Below are positions 9,197 to 18,473 of a DNA stretch of 64,000 nt, one piece after another. The position numbers and the translations under genes are program-made. This stretch comes from Lachnospiraceae bacterium (lineage in GTDB: Bacteria > Bacillota > Clostridia > Lachnospirales > Lachnospiraceae). Below the pieces are notes generated by a model. It searched no databases and was not told the origin of the DNA. It was given only the letters and a program-made list of their open reading frames with translations. The stretch is taken from contig JAFVAL010000024.1 in the NCBI GenBank assembly GCA_017480565.1, forward strand, positions 1 to 64,000. The letters run 5' to 3'. Every line of letters begins with the position of its first letter. The stretch's first letter is position 1.

Positions 9197-9225
9197 AGTG
9201 TATCACTTAACCCCAAGAAACGCAA
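9197..9225 (-). promoter_or_regulatory. Candidate promoter of the six-gene cluster
   Basis: On the minus strand TTGCGT, a 17-bp spacer and TACACT lie 70-100 bp upstream of the first gene. Both boxes are imperfect. The 304-bp gap 9128-9431 otherwise holds a terminator-like hairpin and AT-rich DNA. Confidence 0.35.
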
Positions 9226-9359
9226 TAAAGACGCAGAAATTCTTTCTTATTTAAACCCTAAAAAATGATCTGCTCACATGCATTATTAAGATCTGGGGTA
9301 AGTACAGATTCTCTTTAGATTCTCTAAAAAGTATCTGTAGTTTCACAATGAACGAGAAA

Positions 9360-9389
9360 CGGCAGAATGATCGTTTCATCATTCTGCCG
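9360..9389 (-). terminator. Hairpin downstream of the phosphatase operon
   Basis: CGGCAGAATGAT and ATCATTCTGCCG form a perfect 12-bp stem with a 6-base loop. On the minus strand it is followed by TTTCTCGTT, a weak T tract. It is the likely 3' end of the 12970-9432 transcript. Confidence 0.55.
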
Positions 9390-9431
9390 AATTATTTTGA
9401 ACAAATGTAATTCATGAAAAGTGATGATCTT

Positions 9432-10142
9432 TCACATCTCTTCTGTCACATAGATCTCTTCTAGCGTGTCCAGACAGATCGCCCCAAGACGCCCCGTAAA
9501 GACCGCCCCGCAGTCGATCGCGATATGATGATTTGCCTGGTAAATGTATTCTGCCCGCGGGTTTCCTGGAATGTAGCCGGTCGGTGTATGGCCGGTCACC
9601 AGATACTTATCTGGGAAATAAACGCGCGAATAATCCGGGCGATCCCAAACGAGTTCCTCCACCGTATAGTCATAAAGCGACTTTCTCGGTGAAAAATTCG
9701 CCAGTCCGCCGTGCACCAGCAAGAACTGCTTTCCGCCAGCTTCCACTTCTTCCCAGAGCCCAAATCCTTCGATATAATCGAGCACCATCTCACGGTCCCA
9801 GGAGTCTAGCGCCTGCATCTCCTGCAGGGTCGACCAGTTGCCATTTCTCTCCCAGATCTGGAGGTTTTCGATCATTTCCTCGTCCATGCGCAGGATGCTC
9901 TCATCCGTGATCTCCTCCAGCAAAAAGCGGAGGCACTTCATCCCCATCCACTCGTGATTTCCAAGGATCGGGATCACGTTGTCCCTCTGCATCATGTCGA
10001 GGAGAATCTTCACCGGGTGCGGCCCGCGGTCGAAGACATCACCGAGCACGTAGAGAGTGTCCTCCTCCGTAAGCGCCAGGCGGTCAAGCATCTTCCGGTA
10101 GAGGTCATACATCCCGTGGAGATCAGAAATCACGTACTTCAT
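9432..10142 (-). CDS. PPP-type metallophosphatase
   Basis: 236 residues with the calcineurin-like metallophosphatase signature in order: SDLHG near residue 6, GDVFDRG near 36, GNHE near 60, and later metal-ligand histidines in LLVHGG and VTGHTPT. This spacing is that of the bacterial PPP serine/threonine phosphatase group (also symmetrical diadenosine-tetraphosphatase-like enzymes). The substrate could be phosphoprotein or dinucleotide and cannot be decided here. Cytoplasmic. Its start overlaps the SEC-C gene stop by 4 bp (ATGA), and it is the last gene of a five-gene minus-strand operon. Confidence 0.85.
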   Translation of the reverse strand: MKYVISDLHGMYDLYRKMLDRLALTEEDTLYVLGDVFDRGPHPVKILLDMMQRDNVIPILGNHEWMGMKCLRFLLEEITDESILRMDEEMIENLQIWERNGNWSTLQEMQALDSWDREMVLDYIEGFGLWEEVEAGGKQFLLVHGGLANFSPRKSLYDYTVEELVWDRPDYSRVYFPDKYLVTGHTPTGYIPGNPRAEYIYQANHHIAIDCGAVFTGRLGAICLDTLEEIYVTEEM

Positions 10143-10651
10143 GCATTCCTACCGCAGCAATTCTTGTACTTCTTACCACTTCCGCAAGGGCAGGGATCAT
10201 TTCTCCCGATCTTCTTTGGCTTGATCACGGTGTTGGACTTCTTCTGCAGGAGATAGAGTTCCTTTCTGCGCTCCGGGCTAAGAATTGCATCCCACTGCGG
10301 CAGTTCATACAGCCACTCTGCCTTACAGGCCACCATGTTCTTGTAGAGTTCTTCCGGCTCAAAATCCAGCGAAACGACGGTCTCTTCGGTCATCTCTTCG
10401 ATCGGGTTCGGTGTCTTTAAACTGGTGTTGATGCCGTCAAGCACGCCGGTAAAATGAAGAACATCCATGTCATACTTTGCGGCAAGCTCCGCGACGGTTC
10501 CGCTCACGACAACTTCAGGCTCCGCTAAGATCTGCTCATACATTGCCTTTTCCTGGTTGAAATGATTGACCCAGAAAAGCTGATCCGCTCTCTGATCTCT
10601 GTCGCTGTTATATGCTTCATCTCTCCACTGTGTCAGTAAACTCATGTTCAT
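10139..10651 (-). CDS. SEC-C motif protein
   Basis: 170 residues. The C-terminus carries a complete SEC-C zinc motif, [17 protein letters not shown], like that of the SecA tail. The N-terminal 140 residues are a helical domain without a recognised name. In SecA this motif binds zinc and SecB or ribosomes; in stand-alone proteins its role is mostly unknown. The gene overlaps the small membrane protein upstream by 35 bp and the phosphatase downstream by 4 bp, so translation of the three is probably coupled. Confidence 0.8.
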   Translation of the reverse strand: MNMSLLTQWRDEAYNSDRDQRADQLFWVNHFNQEKAMYEQILAEPEVVVSGTVAELAAKYDMDVLHFTGVLDGINTSLKTPNPIEEMTEETVVSLDFEPEELYKNMVACKAEWLYELPQWDAILSPERRKELYLLQKKSNTVIKPKKIGRNDPCPCGSGKKYKNCCGRNA

Positions 10652-10853
10652 TTTTCTCCTTGTCTCTCTTGATCAATTTATAAATGAGTCCGTAGCCGTA
10701 AAGTAAAATCGGCAGTGCAATCGTACACGCGATACTCATTTTAAACCAGACATCTGCCTTCTCTCCGTGCATCAGTCCGGTTACAAGCGTCACCACATAC
10801 ATACCCACGAGCAGGATGATTCCCACCCAGGCGAGAATGCGTTTTCCCTTCAT
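10617..10853 (-). CDS. Small two-TM membrane protein
   Basis: 78 residues with two hydrophobic segments ([19 protein letters not shown] and [19 protein letters not shown]) joined by a short charged loop, then a charged cytoplasmic tail. No family recognised. Its end overlaps the SEC-C gene by 35 bp in another frame, and its start is 7 bp after the permease stop, which supports it being a real operon member. Confidence 0.65.
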   Translation of the reverse strand: MKGKRILAWVGIILLVGMYVVTLVTGLMHGEKADVWFKMSIACTIALPILLYGYGLIYKLIKRDKEKNEHEFTDTVER

Positions 10854-10860
10854 GGAACCC

Positions 10861-12288
10861 TTACCTCTTCTTTCCTATCTTGCCAAACAACGCGCGGATC
10901 TTCGTCCACAGGCACTTTAATTTCTCCTTGATTCTGCCTAACACCGCATCGCTTTTCTCTCTCTGCTTTGCCTGCTCCGCTCTCTTTGCCTTATCGCGCT
11001 CCCTCTTGCGTGACTTATTCTCTTCTTCATAGTAAGGCACGTCGCGCGGCAGTCCCCGTTTCTCCAGACGATCCTTGATCCACTCGGAGAAGAAATAGTA
11101 AAGCAGTGCCCAGATCGGGACGCCGACCACCATGCCGACAAAGCCCCAGAGCCCGCCAAATAAGACGATTGAGAACATCACCCAGAAGCCCGCGATACCG
11201 GTCGTCTCGCCCAGAATCCGAGGTCCTAAATAGTTGCCATCAAACTGCTGCAAGATCACCACCATGATCAAGAACGTCAGCGCATTCCATGGATTCTCCG
11301 TCAGCAAAATGATGGCGGACGGGATCGCCCCAAAGAGCGGTCCGAAGAACGGAATGATGTTCGTCACGCCGATGATCACACTGATTAACAGTGCATAAGG
11401 CAGTCTCAGAATTAGCATCAATATGAAGCAGATCACGCCGATGATCAGAGAATCGATCAGCTTGCCGCTGATAAATCCGCCGAAGATTTCATGCGTCTTT
11501 AACGTCGCTGTCAGAATGCGGTCTGCGGCCGTCTCGCGGAACATTGCCTTGATGATCATCTTGCCCTGCGCGGCAAATTTGTCCTTCGAAAGCAACATAT
11601 AAATCGCAGCAATCAGGCCGATGATCACGTTATAGAAGAAGCGGAACACCGATGCCACACCACTGGTGACACGTGTCAAAATGCTCTCTGCCTGCGGAAT
11701 CAGCGATTCGTTGACCCAGACATTGACTCTCTCTGCGATCTGATCGATGAACCGATCGATCGACTCATAGACCTGCGGATTGTCTTCAAAGACCTTCGCC
11801 AGCCACTTCTCCAGTGCGGCCAGTGCATCCGGGATCTCATTGATCAGCTTTGTGATACTCTCGATCAACTGCGGAATGACCAGTGAAATCAAACCGACAA
11901 CGATCAATAAAAACACCGCGACCGCGCAGATAATCGCAGCGATCTTCGCCCAGCTCTTGATCGTGGCGATCGTCCAGGTCGTTCGGCTCTTTAAATAATT
12001 CTTGACCCAGTCATAAACCGCATTATAAAGCGGCAGCATCAGAAATGCGAACGCAAATCCATAGACAAACGGCAGAAGGATACTGACAACCCTGCCGATA
12101 CTTTTTGCGATCGAGCTCACATTAAAGATCAAAAAGCCCAAAATCAAGCTCGCCAAGATCACCGCAAACAACGTCACGCCGAGATAAATGCACCGCGTCA
12201 GCATCGGGTTATCCTGAATCCGGCTTCGCATCTTTTGATTTCTGCTCTCTTTTTCCTCTGACATCTTTCTCCCCAATCCGAAGCTCAT
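10861..12288 (-). CDS. AI-2E family transporter (PerM-like)
   Basis: 475 residues with about eight membrane segments in the family's arrangement: an N-terminal block (residues about 33-150), a long amphipathic extracellular stretch, then a C-terminal block containing IIGVTNIIPFFGPLFGAIPS and GLWGFVGMVVGVPIWALL, which are family hallmarks. A basic cytoplasmic tail of about 60 residues follows. Members export AI-2 or act as Na+/H+ antiporters; the substrate here is unknown. It lies 7 bp after yigZ in the same operon. Confidence 0.9.
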   Translation of the reverse strand: MSFGLGRKMSEEKESRNQKMRSRIQDNPMLTRCIYLGVTLFAVILASLILGFLIFNVSSIAKSIGRVVSILLPFVYGFAFAFLMLPLYNAVYDWVKNYLKSRTTWTIATIKSWAKIAAIICAVAVFLLIVVGLISLVIPQLIESITKLINEIPDALAALEKWLAKVFEDNPQVYESIDRFIDQIAERVNVWVNESLIPQAESILTRVTSGVASVFRFFYNVIIGLIAAIYMLLSKDKFAAQGKMIIKAMFRETAADRILTATLKTHEIFGGFISGKLIDSLIIGVICFILMLILRLPYALLISVIIGVTNIIPFFGPLFGAIPSAIILLTENPWNALTFLIMVVILQQFDGNYLGPRILGETTGIAGFWVMFSIVLFGGLWGFVGMVVGVPIWALLYYFFSEWIKDRLEKRGLPRDVPYYEEENKSRKRERDKAKRAEQAKQREKSDAVLGRIKEKLKCLWTKIRALFGKIGKKR

Positions 12289-12295
12289 CGCTTCT

Positions 12296-12970
12296 CTATA
12301 ACAACTTCAGTGCTCCGTTCACACATCCGTAACTAACCGGTTCTCCCTCCGAGATCAACGCTTTCGCGCCCGTCGCCTCCGTCACCTTCTTGACGAAAGC
12401 ACCGCCAAGCTCCGCCGGCGCGATGACAACCGCTTCTACGTCCTCCCGGTATAAAATCTCCTCGGTAAATAAATTCATTTGCCCAATGATGTACTGAACC
12501 TTGCCAAGACTTGTATAATCCATGCGCACATGGTACCGCAGCCCCGAAAGACGTTCCACGGTCTGCGCGGCCTCCACAGCTGCTTTTGCCGCGGCGGTGT
12601 ACGCCCTTGTCAGGCCACCCGTGCCAAGCAACGTGCCGCCAAAATACCGCGTCACCACGATCAGTGCATTGTGGATCTCCTCGCCCTCAAGCACATGTAA
12701 AATCGGGCGTCCCGCCGTTCCCGACGGCTCTCCGTCATCGCTCGCCCGCTCGGTCTGGTTCTTCTCTCCCAGCACGTAAGCAAAACAGTGATGGCTTGCA
12801 TTATAATGCTTTTTTCTGACCGATTCCAGATAGGCAAATGCATCCTCTTCCGAAGTAATCGGCACCAGTTCACCGATAAATCTGGATTTCTTCTCAATGA
12901 TCTCGTCCTCACCGGGCACAAGCACGATCCGATTCACCGACTTCACCGTCCTTTCGCAGACATTTGCCAC
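12296..12970 (-). CDS. yigZ: YigZ/IMPACT family protein
   Basis: 224 residues. Hallmarks of the family: IEKKSRFIGELVPI near the N-terminus, HHCFAYVLG, then ASDDGEPSGTAGRPIL, and VVTRYFGGTLLGTGGLTRAY. Family length is about 200-220. YigZ proteins have an IMPACT domain plus a C-terminal EF-G domain IV-like region and are probably linked to translation or stress. First gene of the five-gene operon and divergent from the penicillin-binding protein gene; the 213-bp gap between them carries promoters for both. Confidence 0.9.
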   Translation of the reverse strand: MANVCERTVKSVNRIVLVPGEDEIIEKKSRFIGELVPITSEEDAFAYLESVRKKHYNASHHCFAYVLGEKNQTERASDDGEPSGTAGRPILHVLEGEEIHNALIVVTRYFGGTLLGTGGLTRAYTAAAKAAVEAAQTVERLSGLRYHVRMDYTSLGKVQYIIGQMNLFTEEILYREDVEAVVIAPAELGGAFVKKVTEATGAKALISEGEPVSYGCVNGALKLL

Positions 12971-13060
12971 ATCTATCTTACCACACTATGCTTATTAAGA
13001 AAGCGTGTCAAAACTTAAGAATTTCTATACGTTTCTATTGTAAAAGAAATATCGCTTTAT

Positions 13061-13089
13061 TTCAATTTCTTTTTTTGGTATACTATACT
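13061..13089 (+). promoter_or_regulatory. Candidate promoter for the penicillin-binding protein
   Basis: TTCAAT, a 17-bp spacer and TATACT (13084-13089), with a second overlapping TATACT at 13079-13084. It would give a 5' leader of about 90 bases before the ATG at 13184. Confidence 0.4.
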
Positions 13090-13183
13090 TGTATGTATGC
13101 GGCGTGATTTGTTTTAGGGGAACCGCATGCATTTATGGGGAAAGTCATATTTTCGAGGATGAAAGATTATTGGAGGATTATGA

Positions 13184-15859
13184 ATGAATTATAGTAAAAA
13201 CAATGTCAAGCAGAAGGAGCGCCAGTTAAACTCTGCGTCCGATAAGCTGACCTCCAAAGCGAAAGTCGGTGTCTTCCGCATTTTTATCGTCTTTTTATTC
13301 GCACTGGTGGTCTTTGGCTGTGCCACGGGCTACGGTGTGGTCAAGGGGATTTTGGATGACACGCCGGAGATGTCCGCAGACGATGTGGTGCCGACCGGCT
13401 ACTCTTCCACCGTCTACGACGCCAACGGCAATGCGATCCAGAAACTTGTCGGCTCCGATGCGAACCGTATCTACGTCGAGCTCGATAAGATTCCGAACGT
13501 CGTACGCAACGCTTTTGTCGCGATCGAGGACGAACGTTTCTGGACCCACAAGGGCATCGATATCCGCGGCATCATTCGTGCCGGCTACAACGGTGTGACG
13601 AGCGGAGACTTTGACTCCGGCGCAAGTACACTGACCCAGCAGCTGATCAAAAACCAGGTCTTTAACGGTGGCCGTGAGGTCGAGACTGTCGACAAGGTCA
13701 AGCGTAAGCTTCAGGAACAAAAGCTCGCGGTCTGGCTGGAGGAGCAGCTGTCCAAGGAACAGATTCTGGAGTATTATCTGAACACGATCAACCTCGCGCA
13801 CAATACACTTGGCGTAGAGGCCGCTTCGCAGCGTTATTTCGGGCGTTCCGTCTCGACCCTAAACCTCTCTGAGGCAGCGGTCATCGCGGGCATTACGCAG
13901 AATCCTTCCTACTACGATCCGATCAATTATCCGGAGCACAACAAGGAAAAGCGTGCGATCGTTCTGGAATACATGGAGCGCCAGGGATACATTTCCACCG
14001 AAGAAAAGGAAGCTGCCCTGCGCGATCCGGTCTACGAGCGGATCGCAGAAGTCAACGAGAATTATAAAGCAAATGTCGGAAGCACGATCAACTCCTACTT
14101 CGTAGATGCCCTGATCGACCAGCTCTATGAGGATCTGGAAGCCCTTGGTTACACGCAAAATGAAGCCTACAACCTCATTTACCGCGGCGGCTTAAGCATC
14201 TATGCGACGCAGGATCCGGATCTGCAAAAGATCTGCGACGATGTCGCCAACGACCCGGATTATTATCCGTCAAAGTCTTATTACGAACTGACCTATGCGC
14301 TCTCACTGCAGCATGAAGATGAGACGCAGACCCATTATAACGAAAGCCATGTACGCAAGTTCATGGAAGAAGAAGGCCTCGGCACGAACCTTTACTTCTA
14401 CACCGAAGACGGTGCCGATGAGATCATCGAGAAGTTTAAAGAAGCCAAGATTGCAGAGACCGATACGGTGCTTGGCGAACGCAAAGCCATGACGATCCAG
14501 CCGCAGATTTCCTTCACGCTGATGGATCAGCACAATGGAGAAGTCAAGGCGATCGTCGGCGGCCGCTACCCAGAGACCAAAGCTGCCAGCCGTACCTTAA
14601 ACCGTGCGACTTCGAGTCTTCGCCAGCCCGGATCTACCTTTAAAGTAGTCGCAGTCTATGCCGCAGCCCTCGATGCCGGCGGCCTGACGCTTGGATCTAC
14701 CTTTGACGACGCAGAATATTATTACTCCGGTGGCAAGCAGGTCAACAACTGGGAGACCAACCGCTACCGCGGCATGACCACAATCCGTGAGGCAATCACG
14801 CGTTCCATGAACGTTGTCACCGTTAAAGTCATGGAGCAGATCACCCCTTCGCTCAGCTACATGTATCTGCAGCGTCTGGGCTTTACCACGATCGTGGAGT
14901 CCCGCACCGTCAATGGCCAGATTTATTCAGACATCAACCTTTCTACCGCCCTCGGCGGTCTGACAGATGGTGTCTCGAACCTTGAACTGACCGCTGCTTA
15001 TGCAACGATCGCCAACAAGGGTTACTATAACAAACCGACCTTCTATTCCATGGTCTTAGACCATGATGGAAATGTCCTCTTAAAGCATGAGCCCGAGAAT
15101 GTTCAGGTCATGAAAGAATCCACCGCATGGCTCTTAACCGATGCGATGGTGGACGTTGTCTCCGGCACCGGCGGAACCGGCCATGCCGCAAAGATGCGTG
15201 GAAATATGGCCCAGGCCGGCAAGACCGGAACCACTTCCCACGTATACGATATCTGGTTTGCAGGCTTCACGCCTTACTACACCGCAGCCATCTGGAGCGG
15301 TTATGACCACAATGTCAAGCAGACCGATTCGAACTATCACAAAGCACTTTGGAAAGCCATCATGGAAAAGGTGCATGAAAACCTGGAAGTGATTTCCAAG
15401 TTTGAACGTCCGGAAGGAATCACCTCCGCAACAATCTGCGTCAAGTGCGGCAAACGTGCTTCCAGCATGTGCTCCTCCTATATTGGCGGCAGCATGACAC
15501 GCACGGAGTATTTTGCAGCCGGAACGGTACCGTCCGGGACCTGTGATTGCTGCGAGGAAGTTAAGATCTGTAAAGAAACCGGCATGCTCGCAACCGAGTA
15601 CTGCCCTGAGGTGATTACGAAAGTTGCACTGAAGAAGACCGAAACCTCCACCACAGAGGATTCGCCTTACACCGTCGGCGCGATCAAGAAAGCGCCTTGC
15701 ACGACGCATACCGCAGACTGGAAGCCAGAACCGGAGATTCCGGAGGAGCCTGTCACGCAGGAACCTGGTGGAAATGGCGGCGAAGGCGGAAGCAGCGAGC
15801 CGGTTACACCACCACCGAGTGATGGAGGAGAAGGCGGAAGCGGAGATGGATGGGATTAA
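13184..15859 (+). CDS. Class A penicillin-binding protein (PBP1A type)
   Basis: 891 residues: one signal-anchor segment at about 29-50, a GT51 glycosyltransferase domain (AIEDERFWTHKGID at 113-126, GASTLTQQLIKN at 146-157), then a transpeptidase domain with STFK at 484-487 (catalytic Ser484), SMN at 541-543 and KTGT at 680-683. It polymerises and cross-links peptidoglycan outside the membrane. After the transpeptidase domain there is an unusual segment with nine cysteines (CVKC, TCDCC, KIC, EYC, APC) and a Pro/Gly/Ser-rich tail. The ATG has a GGAGG site. MurC and alanine racemase elsewhere in the window belong to the same pathway. Confidence 0.95.
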   Translation: MNYSKNNVKQKERQLNSASDKLTSKAKVGVFRIFIVFLFALVVFGCATGYGVVKGILDDTPEMSADDVVPTGYSSTVYDANGNAIQKLVGSDANRIYVELDKIPNVVRNAFVAIEDERFWTHKGIDIRGIIRAGYNGVTSGDFDSGASTLTQQLIKNQVFNGGREVETVDKVKRKLQEQKLAVWLEEQLSKEQILEYYLNTINLAHNTLGVEAASQRYFGRSVSTLNLSEAAVIAGITQNPSYYDPINYPEHNKEKRAIVLEYMERQGYISTEEKEAALRDPVYERIAEVNENYKANVGSTINSYFVDALIDQLYEDLEALGYTQNEAYNLIYRGGLSIYATQDPDLQKICDDVANDPDYYPSKSYYELTYALSLQHEDETQTHYNESHVRKFMEEEGLGTNLYFYTEDGADEIIEKFKEAKIAETDTVLGERKAMTIQPQISFTLMDQHNGEVKAIVGGRYPETKAASRTLNRATSSLRQPGSTFKVVAVYAAALDAGGLTLGSTFDDAEYYYSGGKQVNNWETNRYRGMTTIREAITRSMNVVTVKVMEQITPSLSYMYLQRLGFTTIVESRTVNGQIYSDINLSTALGGLTDGVSNLELTAAYATIANKGYYNKPTFYSMVLDHDGNVLLKHEPENVQVMKESTAWLLTDAMVDVVSGTGGTGHAAKMRGNMAQAGKTGTTSHVYDIWFAGFTPYYTAAIWSGYDHNVKQTDSNYHKALWKAIMEKVHENLEVISKFERPEGITSATICVKCGKRASSMCSSYIGGSMTRTEYFAAGTVPSGTCDCCEEVKICKETGMLATEYCPEVITKVALKKTETSTTEDSPYTVGAIKKAPCTTHTADWKPEPEIPEEPVTQEPGGNGGEGGSSEPVTPPPSDGGEGGSGDGWD

Positions 15860-15860
15860 A

Positions 15861-16158
15861 ACGTCGCAGTTTTGATCTTGGCAGGGACACCTCGCGGTTT
15901 CGTTTCGCCAGTAGCGGACACGTAAGCGGCCTTCCATCGTCACTCCCGCGAATATAGGTATATGATAAAAGTTTGGAGCGTTGCTGTCGCAACGAACAAT
16001 ACAGTCTCATCCACTCCACTTTGCAAGCAAAGGAGTGTCCGAGACATGTATTGTTAATCCTCCAAACTTTTTTGATTTACGCTATCCCCCGCGAGTCGTA
16101 GCCGATGCGCGCCCGCCAAGTGCCGACTGTCTCAAAGACCCTGCAGATCGAAGCCTGC
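15861..16158 (+). repeat. Structured about 300-bp repeat element, copy 1
   Basis: The element starts 1 bp after the PBP stop. Left end: CGTCGCAG...GATCTTGGCAGGGAC (15862-15888). A degenerate inverted copy (CCCTGCAGATCGAA) lies at 16139-16152. Shared block CGCCAGTAGCGGACAC at 15906-15921. The core folds as a three-way junction: outer stem AAAGTTTGGAG (15968-15978) with CTCCAAACTTT (16060-16070), hairpin CGTTGC-TGTC-GCAACG (15979-15994), and a long arm AACAATACA (15995-16003) with TGTATTGTT (16047-16055) that continues inward. The outer stem ends in a T run, so it could also terminate transcription. Copy 2 is at 34493-34798. The rest of the gap, 16159-16317, holds nothing I recognise. Confidence 0.8.
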
Positions 16159-16317
16159 TCCTCCGTGGAGTGGCTACACAAACATGTACTCCAGGGAGTC
16201 ACGTCACGGAAAGCAAGTCATCTGTGAGCTTGCCTCAGAGACAGCGGTTATTGAGGTTTTTTGCGATAGTGGGTTATCTGACCTTGCAATCAACTCCCGG
16301 TGGATGAACCTGCTCCG

Positions 16318-16683
16318 TTATGCCGGCAGATTCTCAAACTCTTGCACAGCGAGCACCTTCGGCAGGGATGCGATGGCGGCCAACAGCTTACAATATCGGT
16401 TTTGGTCGCCTCTTGCATCCACATTTAGCACAATGACGTGTGTGCAGCCTGCGGGCACATCGGGGAGGGGAACTTCCTCAGACACGCGCAGGTAGAGTAC
16501 ATCACAGTCATGAACTACGATTTCATTGATGATCTCTTCGGTGAGATCCGATGCACAGGCGATCTGCAGCGGTGCATCGTGATAATTCGTGATGAGCTGT
16601 CTTCTGCGGAGCCAGACAATCTGCAAAAAGACAGCCAAAAACAGTAAAGCCAGCATGGCAAATATCGGTATATTCATATTCAT
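16318..16683 (-). CDS. Hypothetical membrane-anchored protein
   Basis: 121 residues: one N-terminal membrane segment (IPIFAMLALLFLAVFLQIVWL) followed by RRR and a small alpha/beta-looking domain of about 95 residues with three cysteines. No family recognised. It starts 16 bp after the Na/Pi cotransporter stop on the same strand, so it is probably cotranscribed with it and may modify that transporter; only position supports this. Confidence 0.65.
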   Translation of the reverse strand: MNMNIPIFAMLALLFLAVFLQIVWLRRRQLITNYHDAPLQIACASDLTEEIINEIVVHDCDVLYLRVSEEVPLPDVPAGCTHVIVLNVDARGDQNRYCKLLAAIASLPKVLAVQEFENLPA

Positions 16684-16699
16684 GCTACGACCTCACATC

Positions 16700-18340
16700 T
16701 CAGGCATGCAAAGTGACCGGGTGCACGTGCATCGCAGTTGCGACATTGATCGCGTGGTCTGAGCAGCGCTCCAAGTCGCTGGACATGTCGGTGAAAATGA
16801 TGCCGCCCTGGGGATCGCAGCGATCCTTCATTAGGCGTTTGACGTGGCCTTCGATGTTCGCGTCACGGGTGTCGTCGACGAGTTGCTCGAGCGCGCGGGC
16901 TTCCGGCAAGCGGTCGAAGGTTTCTTTTTCAAAAATTGAGAGGCAGGTGTGCAGCGATTTCGTTGTCACTTCGGAAAGCTTCTTAAGCTCTGCCAGACCG
17001 ATTTCACTGATTTTTGCACGGCCTTCTTTTAACATTTCTTCGTATTCTACGATGTTCTCCGCATGATCGGAGATGCGTTCTAAGTCATCCACCGCCTGAA
17101 TCATACCGTAGAGCTGACTCATTTGCCGACCGGAAAGGTCGAGGGAGCGCAGTTCGACGAGCTTTTCGACGATTGCGTGGGTCAGATAGTCGACCGTTAA
17201 TTCGGTGGCTTTGACCTGCTCCTTTTTCTCGTCATCGAGGCTGAAGAAGCAGTCGATGGCAAGGTAGAGATTGTCCATGGCGATGTGGCCGAGGCGCGTG
17301 ATCTCCAAATGTGCCTGGCGAATCGCAAGGGCTGCCGGGATGCGGTCGGTCTGAGTCAGGTAAATGAGCCGCTGCTCTTCCTGCGCCTTGGTTTCCTCCG
17401 GCGTAACCGGGATCAAGACCTCGGAGAGTTTTACGATCTTTTCGGAGAACGGCAGGAGCGCAAGCACTGCGACAATCGCGAAGATGGTGTGGGTATTTGC
17501 GATCTGCCTTGCAACGTCGCCGGGCGAGAGTGCCTGGATCCAGGTGAGGATCTGCGGGACGAGCGTGATCAGAACGAGGATCAGCAGGGCGCGCAGCGTG
17601 TTAAAGAGCAGATTCAGTACTGAGCAACGTCTGCCTGCGCGGTTGGCGGTCAAGCCGGCCAACAGGTTTGGCGTTACCGCACCGATTGCAGCACCGATGA
17701 TCAGGTAAACCGCAATGCGGTAGGAGATGATGCCCTGCACAGCGAAGGCCTGGAAAATGACCGTCGCGGACGAGGAACTCTGCAAAATGGCGGTAAAAAT
17801 GATGCCAAAAAGCACGGTGATGATCGGGTGCTCCAGGTTCGAGACAAGGTTGATAAATGCGGGTGTCTCGGAGAGTGGAGCGATCGCAGATTTCATCAGC
17901 GTAATGCCTTCAAATAACATGCCAAAGCCCAGGATGACCGAACCGACGTGGCGGATGGTTTTGTGTTTGACAAACAGGCTGATGATCGCGCCGATAAAGA
18001 GGATGAACGGCGCATAGGCGCCGATGTTAAATGCGGTGATCTGTGCGGTGATCGTGGTTCCGATGTTCGCGCCCATAATGACGCCGATTGCCTGGGTCAG
18101 GGTCATCAGGGAGGAGGTCACAAAGCCGATCACCATGACATCCGTTGCGGAAGAGCTCTGGATAAAAATGGTGACTAGGATGCCGACAAGCACCGAGGTA
18201 AATTTGTTTTTCGTAGAATTTTCCAGGAGAACGCGCAGGTTCTCGCCGCAGGCATTTTTAAGGCCTGTGGACATGATCGTCATGCCATATAAAAACAATC
18301 CTACGCCACCCAATAAGATAAATACATCGTAAATGGACAT
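16700..18340 (-). CDS. Na/Pi cotransporter family protein with PhoU-like tail
   Basis: 546 residues. Two inverted Na/Pi cotransporter repeats each carry a QSSSA motif (FIQSSSATDVMVIGF near residue 60 and ILQSSSSATVIF near 190), the family's substrate signature. About eight membrane segments extend to about residue 310. Residues about 330-540 form a PhoU-like helical domain (AMDNLYLAIDCFF, DDLERISDHAENI, SDLERCSDHAINV). The family imports phosphate with sodium or regulates phosphate uptake. The two-component system at 20476-18462 lies just upstream on the same strand, behind a terminator-like hairpin, which fits a phosphate-sensing unit. Confidence 0.9.
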   Translation of the reverse strand: MSIYDVFILLGGVGLFLYGMTIMSTGLKNACGENLRVLLENSTKNKFTSVLVGILVTIFIQSSSATDVMVIGFVTSSLMTLTQAIGVIMGANIGTTITAQITAFNIGAYAPFILFIGAIISLFVKHKTIRHVGSVILGFGMLFEGITLMKSAIAPLSETPAFINLVSNLEHPIITVLFGIIFTAILQSSSSATVIFQAFAVQGIISYRIAVYLIIGAAIGAVTPNLLAGLTANRAGRRCSVLNLLFNTLRALLILVLITLVPQILTWIQALSPGDVARQIANTHTIFAIVAVLALLPFSEKIVKLSEVLIPVTPEETKAQEEQRLIYLTQTDRIPAALAIRQAHLEITRLGHIAMDNLYLAIDCFFSLDDEKKEQVKATELTVDYLTHAIVEKLVELRSLDLSGRQMSQLYGMIQAVDDLERISDHAENIVEYEEMLKEGRAKISEIGLAELKKLSEVTTKSLHTCLSIFEKETFDRLPEARALEQLVDDTRDANIEGHVKRLMKDRCDPQGGIIFTDMSSDLERCSDHAINVATAMHVHPVTLHA

Positions 18341-18449
18341 TTCTTCTCTTTCATTTCTTGTGCTTATTTTTGCCTACGGAAATTTATCTTAGACGGAAAA
18401 GATCAAATCTGTGATCTGAGAAATGTAAAATCGAGGTAAAATCAAAAGA

Positions 18450-18473
18450 GGTGTGCAGGGGTTACTGCACACC
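18450..18473 (-). terminator. Hairpin spanning the histidine kinase stop codon
   Basis: GGTGTGCAG (18450-18458) pairs with CTGCACACC (18465-18473) and the TAA stop is in the 6-base loop. On the minus strand it is followed by TCTTTTGATTTTA. It would limit readthrough from the kinase into the cotransporter gene. Confidence 0.6.

Noticed and set aside
15981..16307. Plus-strand frame of 108 codons in the copy 1 element
   Set aside because: It runs through the hairpin stems and has no ribosome site or matching frame in copy 2.
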